DNA of 64,000 nucleotides, taken from contig NZ_CBDDJZ010000001.1 of assembly GCF_965229915.1 (NCBI RefSeq), forward strand, positions 1,736,001 to 1,800,000. Direction: 5' to 3'. Within the stretch, counting starts at the first letter, position 1, and each line of letters begins with the position of its first letter. The notes beneath the pieces are model-generated. The model was not told the DNA's origin. It saw nothing but the letters and a program-made list of their open reading frames with translations, and did not search any database. Shown here in pieces: positions 43,993 through 51,208 of this stretch. Source of the DNA: Marinoscillum sp965229915. GTDB lineage: Bacteria; Bacteroidota; Bacteroidia; Cytophagales; Cyclobacteriaceae. Position numbers and translations under genes: made by a program.

Positions 43993-44507
43993 AAGCCAGT
44001 AGGAGGCAACTCTGGATAAGGTACAAGTGCTTCAATCAACAATTTCACACCATCCTTCGAAAAAATGGTCAATGTAATGATGATACTGCTGACGATTATA
44101 GCAACCCCAAGATTGTCATTCCGAATTTCTTCAAATTCATCTATCGGTGTGATTTTGCTGTACAGAAACGTACTAATCAAACCAATTAGTACGGCTGCTG
44201 TGTAAGCAATGGCAATGTAAATGGCTCCGATACCGAAGTATTTCAATGAAAAAAGGAGGCTGCTTTCTCCGTTGCCCATTAGCCGAAAAGCAGAAATCAA
44301 AGGATCGATAATTCCCTCTACCATGATGCCAACAGATAGAATAATAGCCCCAGTAAAAATGCTGTAAGCCAGGTTATATTCTTCGATGCTATAATACCGG
44401 CGACCAACCCACTGCAAAAGCTTATAGGTGAGCGCCAGAATGAAAATGCCTATCGTCAGCGCCGAAAAGATCTCGATCAGCCCGATGATTGCTACGTTAT
44501 AGTTCAT
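43989..44507 (-). CDS. DUF350 membrane protein
   Basis: 172 residues from the ATG at 44507 (MNYNVAIIGLIEIFS); the longer frame begins with TTG. Four hydrophobic spans with NLAYSIFTGAIILSVGIMVEGIIDP match the DUF350 family, inner-membrane proteins of unknown function. Overlaps the upstream transglutaminase-like gene by 11 nt, which implies translational coupling. Confidence 0.85.
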   Translation of the reverse strand: MNYNVAIIGLIEIFSALTIGIFILALTYKLLQWVGRRYYSIEEYNLAYSIFTGAIILSVGIMVEGIIDPLISAFRLMGNGESSLLFSLKYFGIGAIYIAIAYTAAVLIGLISTFLYSKITPIDEFEEIRNDNLGVAIIVSSIIITLTIFSKDGVKLLIEALVPYPELPPTGF

Positions 44508-45288
44508 GTGCAAGTACTATTTTCCAATAATCTACATTGTTGTAAGAAGGTGGCAACATTCCAGCCATCCACCCCTTGGCTGTAGTCTCCCAAAAGTAAT
44601 ATTTCTTACCTTGATGAAGGAGATAATCACCTGCGGTAGGAATGCTCAAAGCGATCATAGCGTGTGAGTACTGGTCACTCACTAATATAGCGGGATCAAA
44701 GCCAAATTCCTCCAGCACTGCATACACCAGTACTGCTCGAGTATCGCAATCGCCCATTTCTGTGTGGAGAAACTCATATGGAGAATAAAGACCCCAACGA
44801 ACATCACCAACACAAGGCTTTCCATCAGTGTCGTACTCTTCACATTTTCCAGGAATGACAAAACTGTATGGAATGTCCTGAACCATAGTCACTATCATTT
44901 CTGAAAGCTCATACCCTTGCAGTTGTCTGTTCGCAGCAATAGCAGATAGACTATCCACCAAAAACGCAATAGATTCCTTGTCTTGAACCAGTTGATTATA
45001 GATATCTCCCCATGGATTTCGTGTGTCATGGACTTGTCCAATAGACTTGAGTCGAGAGTCTGTTGCGAAGTTGAATTGATCACTATTCGTATGATAGTTC
45101 ACACAGAAAGAGGATGAACTAGAGATCAAGTGCCAACTTCTTTCATGGATGGTTAGATCCCTTTGCTCTTTCATAGAATCCACGCACTCGTCATTATGGT
45201 TTTGCGAAGCTCTAAACAAAGCGATCAAGGCAGTAAGGCTCCACCAAACGGCTAAAATCAATAAGAAAATCTGAAAGAGTCGTTTCAC
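44497..45288 (-). CDS. Membrane-anchored transglutaminase-like protein
   Basis: 263 residues, GTG start. One N-terminal transmembrane helix (about 4-25), then an extracytoplasmic domain. The core MGDCDTRAVLVYAVLEEFGFDPAI with Cys181, and YSHAMIALS with His209, matches the transglutaminase/protease fold (Cys-His with a possible acidic partner in KYYFWETTAKG). Role in the envelope is unknown. It overlaps the DUF350 gene by 11 nt and both are probably made together. Confidence 0.78.
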   Translation of the reverse strand: MKRLFQIFLLILAVWWSLTALIALFRASQNHNDECVDSMKEQRDLTIHERSWHLISSSSSFCVNYHTNSDQFNFATDSRLKSIGQVHDTRNPWGDIYNQLVQDKESIAFLVDSLSAIAANRQLQGYELSEMIVTMVQDIPYSFVIPGKCEEYDTDGKPCVGDVRWGLYSPYEFLHTEMGDCDTRAVLVYAVLEEFGFDPAILVSDQYSHAMIALSIPTAGDYLLHQGKKYYFWETTAKGWMAGMLPPSYNNVDYWKIVLAHEL

Positions 45289-45349
45289 CTGACTAAAATG
45301 GGTAGAATTTCATTTCTGAATGCCGCTCTGATCAAATAAAGTGAAAAAA

Positions 45350-45380
45350 TTGAACAGAGTATTTGATTTCCTTATTTTTG
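45350..45380 (+). promoter_or_regulatory. Bacteroidota-type promoter ahead of the tRNA mosaic
   Basis: TTG (45350-45352), 20-bp spacer, TATTTTTG (45373-45380). Transcription would start near 45387, just before the first tRNA-like fragment at 45399, and read through tRNA-Arg. Confidence 0.6.
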
Positions 45381-45398
45381 CCCTCTCTGAAAAGAGCT

Positions 45399-45480
45399 GG
45401 TCCCGTAGTTCTCCCGAAACATCGGGAGGATAGAATAGGCTACGTGCCCCGAGCTGTGTGCTCCGGAAGTTACCTAAACT
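45399..45480 (+). pseudogene. tRNA-like 5' fragment with hairpin insertions
   Basis: GGTCCCG (45399-45405) followed by TA and GTTC reproduces a tRNA acceptor strand, position 8-9 spacer and D-stem of the form seen in the intact tRNA-Arg 90 bp later. In place of the D-loop start is a perfect hairpin CTCCCGA-aaca-TCGGGAG (45411-45428), after which GATAGAATAGGC (45429-45440) resumes identity with the tRNA. A further ~33-nt insertion interrupts the anticodon arm before CCTAAAC resumes. The matching acceptor 3' strand CGGGACT with discriminator A lies at 45628-45635, beyond the intact tRNA. It cannot fold as a normal tRNA without removing the inserts. Confidence 0.6.
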
Positions 45481-45487
45481 CCAATAT

Positions 45488-45559
45488 GGCCTCTTAGTTC
45501 AACGGATAGAATAGGCGTTTCCTAAACGCTTGATCCAGGTTCGATTCCTGGAGAGGCTA
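45488..45559 (+). tRNA. tRNA-Arg (anticodon CCU)
   Basis: A complete cloverleaf of 72 nt: acceptor GGCCTCT/AGAGGCT (first pair G-U), D-arm GTTC/GAAT, anticodon stem GGCGT/ACGCT with loop TTCCTAA giving anticodon CCT, variable loop TGATC, T-arm CCAGG/CCTGG around TTCGATT, discriminator A. CCA is not encoded. It lies inside a cluster of related tRNA fragments that share its acceptor, T-arm and anticodon-arm pieces. Confidence 0.95.
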
Positions 45560-45769
45560 CTACTTCCTAAACTTTAGATGCAGTGCGAGACGGCTAGTTC
45601 GGTTCGCCGCTGCGATTCGATTCCTTCCGGGACTACTTTCATCTTTCACGCTTGATCCAGTACAAACGGCTAGTTCGGGTGGCCGACGGTCCGCCGTTGC
45701 GGTACCATTCGATTCCCTGCTTTGCCGGCAGGCAGGCTGGAGAGGCTACTACTTCCTAAACTTTAGATG
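45548..45769 (+). repeat. 33-bp direct repeats carrying the tRNA-Arg 3' end
   Basis: An identical 33-bp sequence, beginning CTGGAGAGGCTAC and ending CTTTAGATG, occurs at 45548-45580 (end of the intact tRNA) and 45737-45769. Similarity continues ~20 bp past each copy into ACGGCTAGT-CGG. This is the layout left by integration or recombination at a tRNA 3' end, but the 189-bp interval contains no gene. Confidence 0.85.
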
Positions 45770-45815
45770 TGGTGCGAAACGGCTAGTCCGGGTATATCCA
45801 ACCAATATGGCTCCA
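45560..45815 (+). repeat. tRNA-derived mosaic with GC-rich hairpins
   Basis: After the tRNA this non-coding stretch contains: ACGGCTAGTTCGG cores at 45590-45602, 45666-45678 and (one mismatch) 45779-45791; a T-loop TTCGATT at 45616-45622 running into the acceptor strand CGGGACT (45628-45634); ACGCTTGATCCAG (45648-45660), identical to tRNA positions 45526-45538; TTCGATTCC (45708-45716) separated from CTGGAGAGGCT by a near-palindrome of about 20 nt around TGCCGGCA; and CCAATATGGC near 45802, repeated from 45481. GC-rich stems (AACGGC/GCCGTT, GCAG/CTGC with CGGC/GCCG) separate the tRNA pieces. No ORF is convincing here. Confidence 0.7.
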
Positions 45816-45836
45816 TTCTGATAAAGTACAAATAAT

Positions 45837-45865
45837 AAAAGCTCCCGATTGAATCAGGAGCTTTT
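45837..45865. terminator. Bidirectional terminator
   Basis: AAAAGCTCC (45837-45845) pairs with GGAGCTTTT (45857-45865), with inner GATT/AATC. It ends both the tRNA transcript and the large minus-strand gene that finishes at 45891. Confidence 0.9.
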
Positions 45866-45890
45866 CTCAACTAATGAAGAATCAATCAAT

Positions 45891-48800
45891 CTACTTTACC
45901 AGTATTCTCTTCGTAATCTGCACATCTTGTCCAACGAATCTTATAAAATATATCCCTGGATTAATAGCATCGAGCTCAATAGACTCCGTTGATTTAGGTA
46001 AGGGGCCATTTTTTATGCATACTCCAGCTACTGAAATCAGTTCATATCGATCCACCTCTTGATCGCCCAACTCAACATAAAGCTTTCCATTAGTAACTGG
46101 AACTGGATAAAGTCTCAAAGGACTTGCTTCAACTTCGGCCTGATATGATGATGCCACACGAGAACCACTTACTGGCTCCAACACCCATTTAGCACTGGCC
46201 CAGGCTGTGTAAATGGTTCCATGTTGTGCTTGTCCAGTTTGATTTTCCACATGAATATAGTTATCCCCTTGCCACGCATTTCTAATGCGATCTTCTCCAT
46301 TGCCAGCGTCTTCGATAGCCCATCTGGAGCTGTACCAACCATAGGTTCTACTTGTACACTCCACGTATCCAGTGAGGTTTTCGATATGCATGTATTCTCC
46401 GGTAGCCACATTTTTAATTTCCATATAGCCACCACCTACGTCTTCAAGCACCCATTCGAATGTAGTGCCAGATGCAGCAGAGGAGTAAGTCACTTGATTT
46501 CCTCCATCCTGGAGATAATCATTGGTCCATACGTTTCGGATGTGATAGACAGACACTCCCCCTCCTGATGTGACAGTGGCGGTACTGTTGGCTATAAATC
46601 CTCCATCTTGAGTGGTGACAGTAATGGTCGCTGAACCTGCCGCTATTGCGGTGACAAGTCCACTACTACTAACTGTTGCCACTGAAGTGTTATCAGAACT
46701 CCAGGTTACATTCTGGTTGGTAGCATTGGAAGGTGCCACCGTAGCTGAAAGTTGCTGCGTATTGCCTGTAACCATGCTAATAGATGTTGGAGTCACACTA
46801 ACACCTGTAACTGACGTGGTTCCAGTACCCGACGTACTGATTGATACTTTATCCAGGTTATGATTTGGGTTATCAAAAGCAATTCGCATAATCTGCTGCC
46901 CGGCATTAAGCGCCACGTTATCCACACTCACTGTGGTCCAGGTCTGCCACCCACCTGTATTTTCACTTGTGACTGTTCCTGTAACATTCGTACCATCAAA
47001 CTCTACATGAAAGGTTCCGCCGCTATAAATAGAAGCAACACGAAAGTCAAAGTCATAGTTACCTGCTGATGCCACGCTAACGGTATATTCCAGCCACTCT
47101 CCACCGGCGGTCCATCCAACATTAAGTCCACCTTCACTACAGCTTTCTGTATCTACTCCCTCTCCAGTTCTTCCCTGACCACCATTATTAGCCACGTCAC
47201 TATCACTATAAGCAACTCCAGACCCACCGTCATCAAAGTTTTCTGCTTCGATGATGCCCGGTATGGCCCAGGGAACTCCTCCATATGGAGATTGAGAAGG
47301 TGTACTGTTGTCAACCGTAATTGTCACATCATCCGTATCGCTAGCTGAGCCATCATCTACAGTCAAACGGAAAGTATAACTGTTTCCATTAGACAAACCA
47401 CTGATTCCGGTAGATGCACTTCCTGGATTACTAATGGTTACTGAAGTACCTGAAAGCTGAATCCAGGAATATGTCAGAGGATCACTATCAGGATCTATAC
47501 CCGATCCATTCAAAGTACCCGTTGTAGTCCCTGCAGCCAATGACTGATCAGGTCCAGCATTGGCGCTAGGTGCCTGATTACCGCTAGAGTTGACGACTAT
47601 TTGCACGTCATCTGAAGCACTCAATGACCCATCATTCACCGTCAATCTAAATACGTAGGTGTTTCCGTTTGAAAGTCCACTAACCGAAGTATTGGCGCTA
47701 GCAGGACTACCAATAGAAACAGAAGGCCCACTAACCTGACTCCAGTTATAAGTAATCGGATCATTGTCTGGATCGGAGCCTGATCCAGTAAGGCTAATGG
47801 TGGTGGTTCCGGCTGGCAAAGTTTGATCCTGACCAGCATTGGCCGATGGCGACTGGTTAGATGGCGATCCACTACAGTCTGTCAAATAGATAGACCCAAA
47901 AATACTTGGGTTAGTCCATCCAGCATCTGATGTGGCTATGGAGGTTACCTGGGCGTCTCGCGTACCTCCATTGTCATCATCATCTACTGCCACATCAAAT
48001 CCAATTACAGATCCAATAGCTGGACTTGTACCGATGGTCGACCATGGGATTGCTGCTTCCAGGACATAGCCACTGCCTGATGCATACATGGAGAAATTGA
48101 TTCCACTTGTGTTCTGAACTGAGTTACCACCTGCATTGACGGTGTTGTCATTCCATCTAAATCCAAGCTGAAAGTCATTTACACCATCATAAGAGGTCCC
48201 TTTGCTATTATCGCCATCGATGAACACTTCTACCACGTCATCTTCCCACCAACTACCACCGCTATCGTTGGTTCTGGTCGCATCGCCCACTTCCACTAAC
48301 ACATACAGGTTGCTAGCGTCATAGAGCGCTTTCCATTGACCGGAGTAATCACCTGGTGTTCCTCCAATGGTGGTATTATTAATCCCCATAGCTGGTGCTG
48401 TAGCCCAAATGGTTTCGATGTTTTGATTTATTGCCGGTGCTGTAGCAGCATAGCCAATCACTGGTGCGGTGCATGGGGGATTTTCGTTATCAGCAATAGT
48501 AACTGTGGCATTTCCTACTCCGATGTTATAGTTGCCATTGTCTACGAGTGTAACGGTTAAGTACTCCGCTCCCTCAAACTCCGTGTCGTCAGTAGCACTA
48601 ATAATTATTGACTGAGATAGGCTAGAAGTAGACAAAGTAACCGATCCTGACAAGGCCGGGCTAGCCGAATAGTCTCCACCAGAGGCAGATCCGCTCACTG
48701 TATACTGGACCGTAAGACTCCCAGCTAGCTCAGTGGTACTAATGACAAACTCTCCAGCCGATCCACCTTCTGTGGCTACATTAGCAACAGCTTCTATGTT

Positions 48801-50945
48801 AATCGCCGCAGTTACATTGACCACTACCTGATCTGTAGCAGCAGGGTTGTCATCAGATGTGACAGTAATAGTAGTCTGACCAACTCCTGTAGCATTGAAC
48901 ACTCCAGTTACCTGATTGATTGTCCCAACTGAAGAGTTGCTGTTGGAGTAGGTGACTGATTTGTTAGAGGCATTCTGCGGAGCAAATGTAGGAGCCAAAT
49001 TCGCTGACTGTCCCACGACCAATGATAGAGGCCCATCTGGAATGTCTACTGACTGCACACCCACAGGTTCGGTGAAGTAGGTATTCACCACCAGATTACC
49101 TGTGGTAATGATGCTATCTTCGGTCTCCCAGCTAATCCATTGAGGATTGTATAAATCAATTTGCCCGTTGGCACTCGCCGCGATTCCGGTACCTCCTTCT
49201 GTATAAACAACGGTATTATGATCGTAAGGATCCAGTCCCGTCCCATCCACTTTCAGGGAATGAAACTCAATGTTCTGATAGGGACCACCTTCCAGAGTGA
49301 TGGCATGCCTTTGCGAATTGATCAGATCTATGTCTTCCCAATAAACATTCCATAGTCCTGCCGCTCCAGATAGGTAGATAGCTCCAATTTCTTCATTGAA
49401 CAGATCATATGTTGTTCCGTGATTTATAATCGTAATGTTACTCATCACAGACTGATTGTTTTGAAGGAACTTAAATCCAGGAAAAGTATCTGTAAATCGA
49501 ATTCCCGCACAGCCCCGGCCATCTCTTATCAACACATGGTTGACACCATGACCGTCTGCACCATGAAATGCCACACCTCCAGCACGCCAAACGTTTTCTA
49601 CAGTGCTAAACTGCAAGGTGTTATTAGAGCCGGGAGTACCGTGACCGAAAGCATCGGAAGACCAAACTGCAAACCCATCATCTCCACTGTTTCTAATGTT
49701 GGTATGCTCTACAGTACAATTGTTACTTCCCTCAGCGAAATTGACACCATCTGCATAGTTGTTTCTGATCCTGGCGTTGGTGATGAGCATGTGATTGGTA
49801 ATGTCTGGCTGTGAAGCACCTTCCACTGCCCAGTCATAGTCGGCAAACCACATTCCAGTTTCAAAGTGCTCTACCCACACATTGCTGATCACACTGTAGC
49901 TGCCCCAGGTACCGAAAATCCCTTTATAGCCTTTATAAGGCTCATTCCAGCCGGGAATTCGCTCATCATCTGGGCAAAAACGATCATTGTTGGCGGTGGT
50001 AATGTGCACATCAGAAAATTCTAAATTATCTGCTCTTGCTTTTACTCCGCCAGAGAATGCCAGATCCGATGAGAAGAAAAGCTCAGTGTGCCAAATTCCT
50101 GCTCCTTGTACCTTGATATTACTTGCATTTAATCTGAATTGGCCATCCAGATAATACTTCCCAGGAGGGATATACATATTCTTACCTTGCGCGTTGGCAT
50201 CAGCCAAACATGCGTGGAATGCAACCAAATCATCTACCTGATCGTTCCCATTGGCGTTGTATGGTGCATCGGTCACTGATAGTGAATTAGCAGGCGCAGC
50301 TTTCACAGGGTCAATCTGTTCTATTTCAATGAAGTCAATTCCATACTCGAACGAACTTCCACCAGTCTTCTCCAGCCGAATAGTGCTACCAGGTGTAAGG
50401 GGTGTATTGAGCTTAAAATTGATATCATCAAAATACATCCTCACTTCAGTAAACCCCGCGTTGGGACTATTAGCACCACCAGCCCCAACAAACTTATTTA
50501 AGTAATGAAATGCCCAGTAAGAATCCAGAGTAATCGTCTGGTCTAAAGCTCCATTCACATATACATTAAGAGCGGCTTGATTGCCCGTACCTGAAGAATT
50601 GTCAGGAATGGTAAACCTTAACGTTACTCCGTCTGCATATTCATTGACTGTCCACTGTGCGTAATCTCCATCAGAGACCAAAGCAAGGTAATGCTGGGAC
50701 GAAGCTTCCGCTGCTGGTACATCTGGTTGAAAATCATAATCAGTACGTGCCTGAGCTTGTGATTGGGAGGTGCTGTCAGATTCGTATCGTGTATATGGCA
50801 TTTGATATGCCCCCCTCGGTAGTCCATCACCTTGGCCCCATACTGGTAAGCTCAAAGCGACTAGTAATAGAAACGTGAGTAAGTTTCCAATCATCGCTGA
50901 CCTTAAAAAAGGCCATCTCGTTGATAGTTTTTCATCATTTTTCAT
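45891..50945 (-). CDS. Secreted multidomain GH87-like alpha-1,3-glucanase with T9SS sorting domain
   Basis: 1684 residues. Signal peptide (cleavage near 38). Residues 40-215: beta-sandwich beginning LPRGAYQMPYTRYESD, typical of GH87 mycodextranase/alpha-1,3-glucanases. 220-620: right-handed beta-helix with NNYADGVNF (Asp399) and NSGDDGFA (Asp422, Asp423), the arrangement of the three catalytic aspartates known for GH87. Then a BIG2-like domain (628-715), Calx-beta (716-822), CBM9-like (825-1025), two PKD/REJ-like repeats (1031-1212), CBM6 (1225-1372), BIG2 (1377-1460), a beta-trefoil-like domain (1463-1594), and a type A T9SS sorting domain (1610-1684, RLYPVPVTNGKLYVE ... ITKRILVK). The enzyme is therefore exported across both membranes and attached or released. 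A terminator separates it from the Sus operon, so it has its own promoter. Confidence 0.8.
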   Translation of the reverse strand: MKNDEKLSTRWPFLRSAMIGNLLTFLLLVALSLPVWGQGDGLPRGAYQMPYTRYESDSTSQSQAQARTDYDFQPDVPAAEASSQHYLALVSDGDYAQWTVNEYADGVTLRFTIPDNSSGTGNQAALNVYVNGALDQTITLDSYWAFHYLNKFVGAGGANSPNAGFTEVRMYFDDINFKLNTPLTPGSTIRLEKTGGSSFEYGIDFIEIEQIDPVKAAPANSLSVTDAPYNANGNDQVDDLVAFHACLADANAQGKNMYIPPGKYYLDGQFRLNASNIKVQGAGIWHTELFFSSDLAFSGGVKARADNLEFSDVHITTANNDRFCPDDERIPGWNEPYKGYKGIFGTWGSYSVISNVWVEHFETGMWFADYDWAVEGASQPDITNHMLITNARIRNNYADGVNFAEGSNNCTVEHTNIRNSGDDGFAVWSSDAFGHGTPGSNNTLQFSTVENVWRAGGVAFHGADGHGVNHVLIRDGRGCAGIRFTDTFPGFKFLQNNQSVMSNITIINHGTTYDLFNEEIGAIYLSGAAGLWNVYWEDIDLINSQRHAITLEGGPYQNIEFHSLKVDGTGLDPYDHNTVVYTEGGTGIAASANGQIDLYNPQWISWETEDSIITTGNLVVNTYFTEPVGVQSVDIPDGPLSLVVGQSANLAPTFAPQNASNKSVTYSNSNSSVGTINQVTGVFNATGVGQTTITVTSDDNPAATDQVVVNVTAAINIEAVANVATEGGSAGEFVISTTELAGSLTVQYTVSGSASGGDYSASPALSGSVTLSTSSLSQSIIISATDDTEFEGAEYLTVTLVDNGNYNIGVGNATVTIADNENPPCTAPVIGYAATAPAINQNIETIWATAPAMGINNTTIGGTPGDYSGQWKALYDASNLYVLVEVGDATRTNDSGGSWWEDDVVEVFIDGDNSKGTSYDGVNDFQLGFRWNDNTVNAGGNSVQNTSGINFSMYASGSGYVLEAAIPWSTIGTSPAIGSVIGFDVAVDDDDNGGTRDAQVTSIATSDAGWTNPSIFGSIYLTDCSGSPSNQSPSANAGQDQTLPAGTTTISLTGSGSDPDNDPITYNWSQVSGPSVSIGSPASANTSVSGLSNGNTYVFRLTVNDGSLSASDDVQIVVNSSGNQAPSANAGPDQSLAAGTTTGTLNGSGIDPDSDPLTYSWIQLSGTSVTISNPGSASTGISGLSNGNSYTFRLTVDDGSASDTDDVTITVDNSTPSQSPYGGVPWAIPGIIEAENFDDGGSGVAYSDSDVANNGGQGRTGEGVDTESCSEGGLNVGWTAGGEWLEYTVSVASAGNYDFDFRVASIYSGGTFHVEFDGTNVTGTVTSENTGGWQTWTTVSVDNVALNAGQQIMRIAFDNPNHNLDKVSISTSGTGTTSVTGVSVTPTSISMVTGNTQQLSATVAPSNATNQNVTWSSDNTSVATVSSSGLVTAIAAGSATITVTTQDGGFIANSTATVTSGGGVSVYHIRNVWTNDYLQDGGNQVTYSSAASGTTFEWVLEDVGGGYMEIKNVATGEYMHIENLTGYVECTSRTYGWYSSRWAIEDAGNGEDRIRNAWQGDNYIHVENQTGQAQHGTIYTAWASAKWVLEPVSGSRVASSYQAEVEASPLRLYPVPVTNGKLYVELGDQEVDRYELISVAGVCIKNGPLPKSTESIELDAINPGIYFIRFVGQDVQITKRILVK

Positions 50946-51105
50946 AGGGTTTGAATTTTAGTGTAAGGTTCCCACCATACGCAGGAACGGGTTTCAATAA
51001 TGATTTCTCATAGTTATATTTATTATATAGCGGTTTTATACAGATACTCTCTATTCATTTTGAACAGAGCTCAATAATCAATCTGAATCATTAAAGAGGT
51101 GGGTG

Positions 51106-51132
51106 AAAAAGCAGTCCGCCGCAAAGACGGAC
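51106..51132 (-). terminator. Terminator after the SusE/F-like gene
   Basis: GTCCG (51114-51118) and CGGAC (51128-51132) form the stem; on the minus strand the hairpin runs into TGCTTTTTC. It uncouples the sigma-to-SusE transcript from the downstream GH87-like gene, which has ~160 bp of AT-rich DNA before it. Confidence 0.65.
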
Positions 51133-51208
51133 CGCAGAGATGATGGAGCCTTACTTCAGACTCAATACTTCTTCATACTATTACATCATCCTAATAGCTA
51201 GTTTACCG

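Noticed and set aside
45580..45800. CRISPR array
   Set aside because: Repeats are few, irregularly spaced and derived from tRNA pieces; no cas gene nearby.
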